This document shows, in pieces, positions 20,913 through 33,597 of a DNA stretch of 64,000 nt. The position numbers and the translations under genes were made by a program. Under the pieces are notes generated by a model. That model ran no database searches. It had not been told where the DNA came from and was given only the letters and a program-made list of their open reading frames with translations. Source of the stretch: Marthasterias glacialis (lineage: Eukaryota > Echinodermata > Asteroidea > Forcipulatida > Asteriidae). Every line of letters starts with the position of its first letter. The stretch's first letter is position 1. The DNA lies in contig OU452226.1 in the NCBI GenBank assembly GCA_911728455.2, forward strand, positions 13,719,938-13,783,937, given 5' to 3'.

Positions 20913-23900
20913 CAACAAATCTTATCCCTGATATAAGAATACATTTAGTGGTACCCAATGAGGGTGTGCTTTAAAAGAAAAGGGGGGAAAACAAACAAAA
21001 AACACCCCAAAAACGTGGTTTTTATTTACAGTAGAAAAAAAACCCCACAGAAATTCTTTTTGGAATGAGGTTTGTCAAAGGAAAGGGTTTGTTGATGATT
21101 TTGACAAAGGGTTGTGTGTCACATCTCTTCCTTTGTGTTGTCTGTTTACATTGTACAGAGGTGACACTTAGCTAACAGACCGTCTTCCTTTCAACTACTA
21201 CAAGAAGGTCACCTTCAATTAAAAGACTTTTTGTTGGGTGTACAATCATAATATTATGCCGTGGGGACTGCTCTTGATTCCGTGTGAGGTCTGCCCATGA
21301 CATTTGTCCATAGAGAAAACCTGTGCAATACGTTTTTTGTTTTCCTAAAGGGTGTGTGAGCACTGGAATTCTGGGTGGTAACATCTTTGCATTTTGTGGT
21401 CATGTTTTTTGTTAGTTTTTTTTTTAAATACTATATGCTAGGGTTGCCTTACCAGCATTGTTGTCTTTTAATTTTCCAAAATGATATCATGCATGTTTTT
21501 ATTGTGATTTGAGGGTTGCACGTCGGGGCAGCACTGGTAAGAGATTGGCTGTTTATGCGGATGCCTTATTAGCTGTGCATACAGGCATTTCCCCATCGGG
21601 AACTCCCACAAGACTAACACAAATTCATAATTGTCAAATAAGTATTAATGATGTTTGGATAGACTTGCCGCTACGGTCTGTGATGCATGGCATTCCAAAT
21701 TTGATACACAAATTGGAACCTATTTGTGGAATTTACATCTATTTTCTCCTTCTTAAAAAGGCAAAATTTCACTTAAAGGAGGGGGGGGGTACAAAGTGTC
21801 TGAATTAAAAACACTGCATAGATAGGATTCCTGAGTAAACCCCTAATAATGCCCATATTTTGAGACCACTTCTACTCAGCAGTCCATGATTAAAATTGGT
21901 CGCTTACGGAGCAGTGGCCCAAAAAATCCGCAACAAACCTAAACATTGTAAGAGAGCGGGACCGAGGACGGTACCTCATTCCAATTCCAAATTGAAAAAT
22001 ATCACATCGGGAAGAAGGAGAAAAAACACCCTGACATTTACGTCGCTCACTGATCCACACACGGAGCCGCGCTCTGTGCTGACCCCCTAGCCGGGGCAAA
22101 ATTACTTTGCTATTACCTGGCATTAGCCAGTGGCCGCTTGCAATTGATCGTCACGGTGATTGCAATGGATGCTGACATTTGCAAAAAAATACTGGAGTGG
22201 ATGTCATAAGAATTAAAAGGAGAAGTGTGCTGTGCAGTCATCAAACTGAAAGATCACTTTTACGTATGATATTCGTACATGACAAATCGATTCCATTCAT
22301 TTATACATCAAGACTATTTGTAATTTTTCTGAATCCACTGGTGATGGAAACTTTTTACCAAGTTCAAAATGTATGGAAGATGCTGTTTGAGTTGCAGACT
22401 TGGGTGTACTTGCTGTATCATTTGTATCTTTGTAAATAGAAATGTGTTTTAAACTTACACACGCTAGAGGAAGAAATCTGACATCGTTATTGAAATATGA
22501 GCAAGTCGGTTTAACGTAAAGTAACAGAATTGTACACTGCAAGTATTACCATCCCATGGTCTGATGCATTGTACTCTAGTTTTGTGCCCTGCAGGTGTGA
22601 CTTCAAGGATTTTGTTTCCTATTGTGGTAATTTGGGGTGTGGTATTTGAGGAAAATTTTCCCGTTCTTAGAGACGGACTCTTTTGAGTTCAAATCAGCGC
22701 CAGCCTTGAGTTGGTTTCGCAATGTCTTGTTCAGGCAGAATGCAAAACAAACAAACGTCACCGACAGAAAACCAACTTGTGAAAAACCCCAGACAGTTAA
22801 GCCACAAGAAGAGGTCTACCATGTAGCTTTTGTTGGGAGTGCATGTATTTAGCTTTGTGCTTGCCTAGATGTTTCTGTTTGTCCAGTCTAGAATCTGTGG
22901 GTGAGATGTAAAGCATGGGTAAAATGTCGGTAAACGCTTCCACGTGCTATGCACATTTCTCGTTTTACATTTGACCAACAGTCTATCGCGTGACATCACC
23001 CTCTGCACACACAGTTCATGCAGTTACGGAGGTAGATGAAACTCTGTGGACACGATCAAGGAATGATTGCTTTCAGCTAGAATTTCCAATTATCAGTTCC
23101 ATCAGTCATGCTCTAGCAGACTTTGATTTTCTTCGGAAACATACCCGGTTGCGTTAATAACAATAATCCCAACATTTGTCTACAATTTCTTCAATTGACA
23201 AAATATAATTTTTTTTTGTCCCGATACAAGCTTCCCATTTTGAATGCGTATGCATCGACGACCAGGCTTGGGTCAGGTTCCCTTATCTACCCAAGATGTT
23301 TTTCAGACGGAACTCTACCCCAGACATTGTTTGTGGCTGTTTTTTCTGGGCGCCCCCTACTGCGAGGCTGGACCTCACGTTTCATATCTCTTACCCCTAG
23401 CTGGGTTTTTTTTGCCCACAGCTTTGACATTGAAACTTGCCCGCTATGGTTTCATATGCACCATATGGAGGCCCGGTGTCCAATTATATCGCCATGGGGA
23501 CCAGAGACTGCTTGCCTGAACCACCACAGGAAGCCGAATGTGCATTTGGAAATCTCTCTTTTGGGGTTTTCTTGAACCTGTCTGAGGTATCCACCAAAAA
23601 TGCATAAAAATACTTGTTGTTTTGAACTGAAGTACACCCAATTGTATTTATTCGTCACTCTGTTTAACATCGATTTGTAAAAAAGAAAAAAGAAAATGGC
23701 TTATTTGAAGTAAATACAAGGTAGTTTTGTGATTACTTGAAACTGCTGCTGCTTAGTAGATTATAATGAAAGAAGAAGAAGAACAAATAACCTAACAGTT
23801 GAGTTATTGTATTCTCTATATATATGTAAAAGAGTGAGAATTTCACTCGCGCCCAAGTGGTGTCAGTTTGGCTCTTTTGAAAGTGAAACTCGCTGTGCAT

Positions 23901-24756
23901 CACCCCTTTTTGAGTGAAGTTGGAGCGAACTTCACTATGAATCAAGTAGAAAATACCCTTCTTTCACTATAAAAAGAGTTGTCTGTCATAAGGGTTCCTT
24001 GCAAGAGGTATGGCAGACAAAACAAGTTTTTTTTTCACTCTTTATATCATTTGGAGAGTAACAGTTGAGTTAATTCATGGATGGTACTCTCTCTATGGTT
24101 AAACCATTGAGGAGTGGTTGAACAGTTCATACCTGGGGAGGTCTGTATCGTCCTGTGTACTTGCACGTGCCCTTGGCATGGTTTGTGGTCTTGGGTTGAG
24201 GTTTACAGAAAATTATTACAAGTTGCGGTTGCATGTGATTAACACCTGAAGGTCTACACATGTGTCTCCAAGTAGGGACTGCAGTTCATATGGAAGCCGT
24301 CATACAATGCACATCTCAGTGCGTGCCTTTTAGTTTACATTGTAGGTATATCACCTTGACATTTACAGCTAAATAAAGATGCTTGCTTGATCGGAACAAG
24401 TTAAGTCAAAGTTTTTCAGCGAAACTGCTGAACTGTTTTTCTTGTTACAACAAGGAGGTTTGACATTTCAACCCTAATATCAAGAAAGAAGTGAGTTCAA
24501 TCTAGAAAAGGGGGAACACTTCTCAGCTGTCATGTCTTAACTCTATATGACCCTTTTTCCCTCCATAATGTAACTGGCCATATTTCGACCAAATATGCTT
24601 GCTGACATTCTCAGCAGATCCGGAACTGGCCATCGCCTTCACGTCAAGGCAGTGATCCTCAATTACTGAGCATACAAAAAGCCAAGTCCAGCAGGTGTGG
24701 GTATTTACACATACCCAGAGGCAGCTGGGTGCTCTTGTTTTAGATTTTGTTCACTA

Positions 24757-24795
24757 CCCCCCCCCCCCCCTCTCTCTCTCTCTCTTTCTCTCTCG
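24757..24795 (+). repeat. Poly(C)14 joined to (TC)n microsatellite
   Basis: Fourteen C followed by about twelve TC units with one TTTC interruption. It yields Ser-Leu and Glu-Arg repeat frames on the two strands that are not genes. Confidence 0.93.
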
Positions 24796-26156
24796 CTGTC
24801 TGTCGGTGATTCGATGGTCAGACTTGTGATTGCTTATAAATGCCATGTATTTCCTGGTGGAAGGCTTGTCAGTGTCCACCGTGATAGTAACTTTACACAG
24901 GTGTCTCCTATATATACTTGCAGTGGATTGGCCTTGGTGAGCATGACTTCCGTCATGTACCTTAACCCTCCTACAGCTGCCCCATTCTAAAACTGTCGGT
25001 ACATAAACCATGCGCAGGTTGAATTTCAAAACCGTCACTAACATTGACCTCCCTTGCCAATAGCTGCTCCTTTTGAATTACACGTCAAATTTCCAAAAGA
25101 AAAACTCAACTGAATATCAGTTTTGTTGTTCAAGAGCTCTCATAATACATTCCAGTATTAAGCCCTCATAAGTTTACTTTCCGTTGCACAAAACTGTGGG
25201 GACTAAAATCCATAGTAAAGTTGAATCATATAAATTATCTACAATTTACAAGGGAGGGCTTGATAGCCGAGCATTGTTGCGGGGAGTTGAAATTGAAATG
25301 TTGGGTTTGTGCTTATAAGTTCGGAGATTGGCCTATTTTCCTGATCATCCTAGATTATTTGTTGCATCTCGTATCCATCACCTCCTCTGATGCCATTATC
25401 ACGTTCTTCAGGATGTTTGCCAACACCACCTGAAGGATTTCTGGATTTGGCGTTTCAAAAGTGTTTGCGGAGATTGCCTTACAGTGAAGGCGCCGATGTG
25501 CCAACATCTTGAGACAACTTCAGTCAAAAAGTGTTCTCGTTGTACACGCGCTAACCAGGCGCCGCTCCTTCCATACCACATACAGCATCACAGCAGCCTG
25601 CCAAACGCTTTGAAAAAAACTCCTGCCACTACAAAACGTGTTGTTACCTGCAATTGTGAGTCTAGAACATGTACCTTAAGCCCAATCCAAGTGAAAATAC
25701 TCATCCCCCAAAAAAACACTTTTCAAACCTTTTGGAAATAAAGAAACCTTTTCATTTTTTTTTTTTTTTTTGCTGTTTACTTCGTGAGGGGTTGATAACA
25801 AACTCAGTCTGACTTGGTACCTGCCCTTCAGTCACGCACATTATCAATATGCCACGTTCGAATGGATGGCTGTGGCTATGGTTGGATTGCTGACAAGGCC
25901 CATTCTTCAGCGTTATCGTTACAGCCAATAGCCATAGCCGAAGTCTCTTGATCCGGACAGGGCCAATACATGATTGGGCTCTACTAGACCATACAGTGAA
26001 CAGGCTCCAATGACTTTGATGCAGATGTAGTTTGGCACTGTGGCGTCACATCTAAACAATCTAATCACATTGAGCAAACACAAAACGGCTGGCGGAATGA
26101 TTCCGGGTCATAACTACTCTTCTTATACCCAGTCCCTCTCAGTACTTGTGGTCTTG

Positions 26157-26282
26157 ACAAAACAATTGTGCTTACCAGTAAAAGGTTACCCGCCAAAATG
26201 CTACGTCATACAATGTACCTTTTGCAACTGGTTTCCTGCTTAATTTTGCTTAGCAGAAAATTGCTCTATGAAATTTGGCCCA
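26157..26282. mobile_element. MITE family C copy 2 (left end missing)
   Basis: Contains TGTGCTTACCAGTAAAAGGT, CCGCCAAAATGCTACGTCAT, ACTGGTTTCCTGCTTAATTT and TTGCTTAGCAGAAAATTG, then the family right end CTCTATGAAATTTGGCCCAG. It aligns to the interior and right part of the copy at 17332-17509; the left terminal repeat is absent. Confidence 0.75.
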
Positions 26283-26978
26283 GGTTAAAGAATCATGGCA
26301 GAACCATCTGCAGCGGCAGTTATTTTTTCACACTTTGCACTCGAGACTAAACTTTTTCCTACCTTTGTATCACCTCTTCTGTTTTGTATGTTTCAACAAC
26401 GCTGTACTTCTAATTAAGTTTTTGAACCTTGTTGATGTATTAATTATGCAATTTGGCCCTTGGGTTGCGAGTTATGATTGTTAATTAAGAAATCTAAATG
26501 TAAATCTATTCTAATCTAAAAAACAAAATGGCAACTCTGTTTCGAGCACAGTGTGTTTTTCCTTTAATACATGTACCTTGTTCTGATCAGTAATTTCAGA
26601 GAAGGCAAAGCAGGGTTAGGGAGGAAAAAAAAAGAGAAAAAAAAAAAGCTTAGCTGATGAAAACCAGTAAGTGCAAGCTTTTGCCAGGAAGTAATTTTCA
26701 CCGAGAAAACATTGCCAGAAGCAAGATCACCGGGGTCAAGTGAAAGGGGGGAAAGATGAGGAATTTCAGTGCTTCTTTTTAATTAGTTGTGTAGAGCTTT
26801 GGAGCTAGCTAAATCCAGTGCATGGTCAAGATCTTTTGCCACAAACTTCATGCTTGTTATTAAAAACCAAAATAGACTCGAACATTCCCCCCTTCTTGTG
26901 CGTCAAAGGTATGTATTTGAAGGTTAGTTGATTGTAAAAGAAAAGTTGAAGTCACTGTTGAGACAGTAGGGGTGTGTG

Positions 26979-26993
26979 CCCCCCCCCCCCCCC
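26979..26993 (+). repeat. Poly(C) tract of 15
   Basis: Uninterrupted C run, followed about 45 bases later by an A-run of 17 near 27038-27054. Confidence 0.95.
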
Positions 26994-27362
26994 AATAGAA
27001 ACAGAGGCTTGATCCGTTAAAAAAGTTTCTGGGCTTTAAAAAAAAAAAAAAAAAATTCTGGAGTTGCAGCCGAAATTAAAAAGTGTCTTGATGTGCGTCA
27101 TGTAAACGCTGAAGTAATAAATCCTCATACATGTGTATCCTCAGCTAAACTCTATCATGTCCAACAGGCTTATTACATTAGTACTGTTTCTGTCATCAGC
27201 CCGTGTTTATTGCTCACTGGTTGGTTTTTCTCTTGGTAAATTATGCGTCTAATGGACAGCTATATTCGCTGTGGTTTCTGTGTGGACTCCGTCAATTTTT
27301 TTAATATTTGTATTTTTTTTGACTCGATTTAATTGCAGACTAATAATGTGTGATAGCAATGA

Positions 27363-27428
27363 GTGTCTTCCATCTGTGTGCAGTGCACAGAAGCACACTT
27401 AGTGTGCACAGATGGTTTATTAAGACAC
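27363..27428. repeat. Imperfect 66-nt hairpin containing an inner perfect palindrome
   Basis: GTGTCTT (27363-27369) pairs with AAGACAC (27422-27428), and CCATCTGTG (27370-27378) pairs with CACAGATGG (27407-27415); six bases (TTTATT) bulge on the right arm. Inside, GCACACT (27393-27399) and AGTGTGC (27401-27407) form a perfect alternative hairpin around one T. The size is similar to a microRNA precursor, but the apical loop is large and the two folds compete. Confidence 0.55.
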
Positions 27429-27584
27429 GATGTGCTGCACGGAAGAGAAAAAAAAAAAAAACTTGCGATAACAGCAGAGAGATAACACAATCATGTGAGT
27501 GAATTAACATCCGGGGTGGGTCACCACAGTGGAGGATACACCTTGCGCTAATGCATTTTCACAGTTGAAAACGGCAGATGAGAT

Positions 27585-27640
27585 GGAAGTGGGGTAGGGG
27601 GGAAGGTGGGGGGCGGGGGTAGTAGGGGTAGGGAGGAAAT
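27585..27640 (+). repeat. G-rich tract with quadruplex-forming runs
   Basis: At least five runs of four or more G within about 50 bases (GGGG TA GGGGGG AAGGT GGGGGG C GGGGG TAGTA GGGG). This meets the usual G-quadruplex pattern on the plus strand. A similar G-rich patch follows at 27896-27923. Confidence 0.75.
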
Positions 27641-27895
27641 GCACCGTAGAAACCCCATAAGGAATTAGGTGAATTAATCATTTGTATGCGTTAGAGTCCG
27701 TTGGCATTGGGCCCCAGTTTTATAAAGTTGTTAAGCATGCTTTTCTAGCTCAGCCGAATAAACCCATAAATGGCAGGGAATGTTTTATGATATCTGTGGT
27801 TACTTATATGTAACCCATAAAAAAACTGTCCAGCAATGAAATCGGTTTGAAAACTTTGGAGTGCACTGTCTATGTAGTGTCATTTCATGTACTAG

Positions 27896-27923
27896 GGAGG
27901 GTGGGGGGAGGGGGAGGGGGGTG
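27896..27923 (+). repeat. Second G-quadruplex-type tract
   Basis: GGGAGGGTGGGGGGAGGGGG then AGGGGGG gives at least four G-runs of three or more with one- or two-base loops, a pattern expected to form a stable quadruplex. Confidence 0.75.
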
Positions 27924-30485
27924 AGCGCAATGGGTGTTTTGTGTAGTGTGTAGACTTTATCACATTTGTCATTTGGATTTATTTAGAAATCAGCTGATCA
28001 TATCTGTACCTTTTTTCTGATTAATAACAGCCAATTTATTGCAAATTTATCCCTGTTTTCATGTCATGTTGTTAGAATAAAAGCCCACTTCATCAGTTGG
28101 AATTGTTATTTTCTTCAATTTATCATCGGGATTCCTCGCAGAATACTCTGTCACAGCAAATTTGTGGTGAGCTTTTGGACGGGTTTGCCTCTGGATTGGG
28201 CGCATTGTGCAGTAACCGGCTGGCCGTTAACCAATTGTGATAGATAATAAACACACCTCAGCACTCTATCGTAACGTATTTATATCTTGGACACCGAGCG
28301 GCTCCGTTTTCCCTTCTTGGCTTCCTCCCGCTATTGTTCCACTCTCACAGAGACTTCATCACCGTCCTTCCTATCTATTCAGTGCATCCTAATGGCGTTA
28401 GATTCAGACCAATGTCTCAGTGTTTATCCGTCAGGAGACCCTAGTCCAAAGTCACCTTGAGTTGAGAGTCAATTAGAAATAAGGAATGACGGCAGTTCAA
28501 AGATCGATGTGGAACTCATCAGTTTATGAGGATTTTTTTTCTTTCTGGCTTGTAGCTTATTTTGGGATGCACATGGCAAGAGTTGCCTAGATGGCTCGAT
28601 GTCATTCAAGATATAGCGTTGTGTTTCTGTGATAAGGTCAACTGTATTTTAGAAAATGGGGCCATAAAGTTACACAGGGACTAAACAGGATTGTCGGTGT
28701 AGATGGTTGGCTGTGGCTGATTTCCCTTGCAATTGTACAGTATAGCAAAATGCTGCATACAAAATCAAAATAAACATTTGCTAGTCAATATGAGCATTCA
28801 TTGTGCACAAAGAAATTGTTCAGTCCAGATATTTTGCATAGCAAAATTGATGGACGAAATCGTTCCCCATCGATTGTGTATTCATTTCTGAATTGTTTTA
28901 CTCGTTCATTTATTGATACTCTTTATTTACCCCAAGGGTAAGTCAAATTGGTACAAAATAGCTTACAAATGGGCCCTTCTAGAGGAATGGAAAAGTGAGG
29001 TTAAAAAAATTACTGGATAATGTTTTCAGTGGGTATGATTTTTTTCTCAATATTAACCATGAAAAGACCACCAGGGATTGTGCAAATATTATATGTTGTT
29101 CCCCCTTATAATCTGAGAGTCTGGCCTGATTAAATGCCAAGTGCCTGCAAGCTTTGTGGTCTGATTCTACCGTTCTACCCACCTCTTTTGTGGTAATTGA
29201 CAAGGTCATTGGGGTGACCCCTGACCCCTGGGAAATACAATTGACTTTTGGGATGACCCTTCCCACAATACACTCCTCTGTCAATGGGGGTCATGTGATC
29301 ATGTTGGTGACAGCTGCGTGTCACCTGCCCACACACAATCGGTATGAAGGTTTCATCCTGCACGCAGGATTTAAAGGGATGTGGCTGAACTGCAACAATG
29401 CAACACCCTAAAAAAAAAAGAAGAAACAAATGTATTTTGGAAAATCTTTGTATCTGGCAGTGTCAAATAGCGAAACATAACTAATGTTTGATTCAAGGCA
29501 TATAACTTTGTTGACCTAATCTAGCTGGGGAGAAAAAACAAAACAAAACAAGGGTATTGAACTCGAATACCAAGAACCCCATGACCGACTTTCGGTTAGA
29601 AATTACTTTATTTGTTCCACTGTCACAGTCACAACACTTACACAACACTTCCTAGACTCTGTTTAAAAAGAAAGAAGACCTTTTCCGGTATCTCTTTTTT
29701 GTTTCTTTATGAGCAGAAATCGAGCCAGAGTATAAAGCACATTTAACTTGTCTCTGTAGCATGCAGGAGAATGCCGAGGAAGTCCCCACAGGAAAGAGAG
29801 TGCGTATGACCCGTCCTGGTCGGCCAGTGGGCCACAAGTAGGCCAGACATTGTAGCTGCTGTGGTTGGTTACTGTACAATCTTTCATGATCAAAACCATC
29901 AGTTGTAAGTTTCCTGGAAATGTTGAAATGCAGTCCCTAAGGTTTTCCCCATGCACAAGTTGGCGTATTGGACCGATCTGAGGGGTTTATGTGCTGATAC
30001 GTGTGGATTGTTGGCTGATATGCACAAATTGCAGCTGATACTCAAAATAATTGTTTATTTACGGTCAAATTCACAAATATAAAAACCATTTAAAATGCTC
30101 CAGATTGCACAATAGAGGTTTTAAAATCCAAATGTAAACATCAAGTAAAAAACATTCCGAGGACCTCGTTCCAATTCAGCGTGCAAAATTGCAAAATTTA
30201 GGTCCAGTATGCCCCACAGTTTTGAAAAAAAAAAACCTAGGGGAGATACCTCCTCTCCTGCATGATACGAAAGCCAATTCATAATTTAAATAAAGAACTG
30301 GTCAAGACTCACCTTTCAATTATCCAGAGGTTGAAGTGGTTGCCGGCGTTTCTGATTTGGTTTATCAGAGATGTAAAACAAATAGGAAAGGTCAGTTGCA
30401 GTGACAGACTTGTGTGCTGCACATTTTTCAGGTACTCTGAACAAACACTGCGGCATTTTGAGCTGGCATGCACAGATGGGATGTG

Positions 30486-30590
30486 GGGGTGTATTGAGTG
30501 GAGGGTGGGGTGGGGTGAGGGGCCAGGGTTGGGGGTCGGGGGTGGGGGGGGGGGGTAAGCAGGAGTGGGGAAAGGAGTTGGAGTTGTCAA
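30486..30590 (+). repeat. Long G-rich tract with many quadruplex runs
   Basis: About 100 bases with more than eight runs of three or more G (GGGGGTG, GGAGGGTGGGGTGGGGTG, GGGGGTCGGGGGTG, then a run of 12 G). The 98-120 codon frames on both strands (Gly/Trp-rich on plus, Pro-rich on minus) come from this composition and are not credible genes. Confidence 0.85.
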
Positions 30591-30811
30591 AGTTGTCGAG
30601 GATAACCTTGAACAAAACTGATTGACAAGTTTTAAGCATGTCGATAACTTTAAACAAACAACTTGAATCAAAAGTGTGTAAAGAGCAAATACTGAGGTGC
30701 CACTTTTTTAAACGAATCTTTTGTGGAATAGGGGGAGAGGTGGTAGAAATTCGAGTGGTAAACCCAGTCTCTAGTGGCCACTAATGACCAAGGAGGGGTG
30801 TGGCTGTTATC

Positions 30812-31093
30812 GTTCCACCAGGCTGTTCACCCAGTGCCTGGTGCTTTGACAGACGCCCCCCTCTGTTTACCATCAAGTTATTATACCACAGAGAATGAGC
30901 TGCTTAACTAAAGAATACCGCTTGTAAAATTTATTTTGGAGCAAAATTCTTTGTTGGACCATGGACCTGTCATAAGTAGCATACATGCATCTGATGAAAC
31001 TTTGCTGGGAACCTGTTTTTTGTGAGCTTTACAATTTACAAATATCTGTGCTGAAGAGTTCTGTAAAATTGGGCCTGTTGGTCATCACCTTTA
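30812..31093 (+). repeat. Segmental duplication E copy 1 (uninterrupted)
   Basis: The segment from GTTCCACCAGGCTGTTCACC to TTGGTCATCACCTTTAA matches 31701-31782 plus 32153-32355 at high identity. Shared blocks include TTTACCATCAAGTTATTA, AGCAAAATTCTTTGTTGGAC and CATGCATCTGATGAAACTTT. Its end GTTCTGTAAAATTGGGCC resembles the GGCCCAATTT ends of family C, so the duplicated unit probably contains an older MITE. Confidence 0.85.
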
Positions 31094-31700
31094 ATTCTCA
31101 CTGGCAAAGCCCTATTTATTAATGTATCATCTATCCTAAACAGAATGATTGGTATATTTAGCCCATGTACAGCGTACATTGTACAAGGCCAGTCAAGCTT
31201 AGCCAAAATTGTTCAACCAGCCAGCCCGTAATTCCTTCAGTGCCATCAGCAGTTGATAATACTTGGTAACTGTCAAGCTGCTTGGTGAACTCTGCGCTAA
31301 GGTCAGGCGTAGATACCTGATCAGTGAAACAGCCTTGTGCCAAGGTCATCACATCAGATTATTCAGGCCCAGTGATATTCTACCCATACTGTGGTTAGAC
31401 TTCCCTCAATGCTGATAATTAGTGACAGCTTGGAAGAAGGATACAGTCGGGCTGTAGGCCAGAGAAAAACAATACAAAGGGAATACTTTGTGTGGTGATA
31501 CCCCAGTTCTCAGCTGTGAATGTAAAACTCTTCTATTTTTATTCTGCTCAATATGGGTTATCTGGATTTCTTGCCTTGTATTTGTTGACATTGTCACACA
31601 TTTTGAAGGTAATTTCCATCTGCATCCAGAGGAAGATCACAAGATACGATTAATGTTTCTTAGAGTGTACCAGGATTGATTATTTCACTTTGAAATAATC

Positions 31701-32355
31701 TTTCCACCGGGCTGTTTACCCTGAGCTCGGTCCTTTGACAGACGCCCCCTCCATTTACCATCAAGTTATTATTCTATAGAGATTTCAACATTATCATGTA
31801 ATGTGTTCCCTTCCCTTCCCACCTCCCCCTTCCACACCTTTCCTGGTTTCTTCCCAATTTCATGTCCTTTGTGCCTCTCTCATGTTCCCATATATCGTTC
31901 TCCCTCTCTTCCCCCCTCTTCCTGTCTCATCCCCTCCCCCTCCCTTCCCTAGTCATCCATTGCCCATGATGCTGCTTTTGGTGGCTGTTTTCATTCTGTT
32001 TGTGCCCTTTTTCTTTTTCCCCCTTTTTTTTCATCTGTTGTTGATGTTTTTAATTTTATTGTACCTTCATATTTTCTAGTTTTTAATAATTTTTTACTTG
32101 TTCAAACTGAGGAAAATGAATTGCATGCTGGCATGACGAATGAAAGAACTGAAATGAGCTGCGCAACTAAAAGTACCGCTTGCAAAATTTATTTTGGAGC
32201 AAAATTCTTTGTTGGACCATGGACCTGTCATAAGTAGCCCACATGCATCTGATGAAACTTTGCTGGGAACCTGTTTTTGCGAGCTTTTACAATTTACAAA
32301 TATCTGCACTGAAGAGTTCTGTGGAAATGGGCCTGGTGTTGGTCATCACCTTTAA
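31701..32355 (+). repeat. Segmental duplication E copy 2, split by a ~370-bp insertion
   Basis: 31701-31782 matches the left part and 32153-32355 the right part of copy 1. The break falls where copy 1 reads CCACAGAGAATGAGC. The intervening 31783-32152 is absent from copy 1 and is mostly a C/T-rich tract. I found no clear terminal repeats or target duplication, so the inserted class is unknown. Confidence 0.82.
31805..32085 (+). repeat. Long pyrimidine-rich tract
   Basis: About 280 bases that are overwhelmingly C and T (CCCTTCCCTTCCC, CCCCTCCCCCTCCC, TTTTTCTTTTTCCCCC). It makes a 92-codon Pro/Phe/Leu-rich frame that is a composition artefact. Such tracts can form triplex (H-) DNA when mirror symmetric; I see only rough mirror symmetry. 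Confidence 0.75.
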
Positions 32356-33359
32356 CCGGTCACGGTAACCTTCTTCATTTCACCTGCCACTCCATGGTTG
32401 TGTTTAACCAACCTGGATAGTGTACCAGTGTAATCGCAATTCATCAGTGCCCTGGACTCTCCCTGATCAAATTAACAAACATTTACATAAGACCGAAAAA
32501 CCTGTGAAAAGTCCTGACTCTATATTTGACCTGCCCGGGACGCTGCGGCCACTGCGTAGACTCGGAACTCCTTTTTATCATTTATCATGCCATGTTTTTT
32601 TTTCTTCTTTCTTATTCTATCTTCCCCTGTGCTGTCGGTGAAGTATTTCCCAGTCAAAGCTTTAATTGATCATTCTTCATCTGAAAGCGCTAAATTGAAT
32701 TTCGGTTGTTGATTCGTGTGATCTAGTTGGTATGTGTGAGAGACATAGCCTATTTTTTTATTTAGGCGGATATTATATTCCTCGCTGAATGTCATCAAGC
32801 CCTGTGATTATTTCCCAAGGAAATAATTGATTGAAATACATTACAGGAAATAGAAAATACATAACACTCTGATAAGATGTTTTGCCAGACATGTCCGATC
32901 TATTTTCATCACCGTATTTTTCTCAGAAATTTGATCATGAAAAAAATGAAACATAACGGACCACCTTTAGGGTGATAATCTTCAAATTATGAAATAGCGT
33001 GTTGCTTTTTTATTAAAGGGTGTAATACATTATTGGTAATTTGGAAACCTGTGTCCCATGTTGCCGTCAAGAATTAGAGATCTTGATTAGAGTGGGACAT
33101 AGTCCTGAATGAAAATGTCCCGAGAGAAGCAAACAAGAGCGTCGAGTTTGCACATTCCAACTGGAGTGCATTTTTGCAGTTTTTAACTTATGTTTTTTTT
33201 TACATGTAAATTTCCTTTCAATTTACGTCTCATTCTCCTTATCGTGCCCCGTGCATAAGCTCATTTAACATAAGGTTCATTTAAAACTGAATGCATTGCT
33301 TAGCATAATTATCAATAAAAGTTACGATTTCTTCATCTGTCCGCGGTTCAAATTACTAT

Positions 33360-33597
33360 CAGGCATGTGGTTTCTCAGGATTTTTCCTGATTTCAGGATT
33401 TTTTTTAAAAATTTCCTTGAGCCTTTAAATTGTTCTTGAAAGAAGTGAAGCAGTCACAAAAGGGCATTTGAAATAGTCCACATTGTCGTTTTGGTGATGC
33501 ACAGAGTCTGTGAACCTCCCGAGTTGTAACATCTGGTAGGTTCCGGATCTAGAACAAAGGGGGAACCCAGGCTTATTTTTCAGGAATGTTCACATTT
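33360..33597 (+). repeat. Dispersed repeat D copy 2
   Basis: It starts CAGGCATGTGGTTTCTCAGG and ends CAGGAATGTTCACATT, as in 20685-20912 and in the same orientation. It differs by small insertions, for example GAAGCAGTCACAAAAGGGCA around 33447-33466. Confidence 0.82.

Noticed and set aside
23123-23575. 150-codon open frame on the plus strand, the longest in the window
   Set aside because: No domain, repeat or conserved motif is recognisable, it overlaps other frames of similar length on both strands, and there is no splice or promoter support.
30309-30671. Proline-rich (minus) and glycine-rich (plus) open frames
   Set aside because: Both arise from the G-rich tract at 30486-30590 and are composition artefacts.
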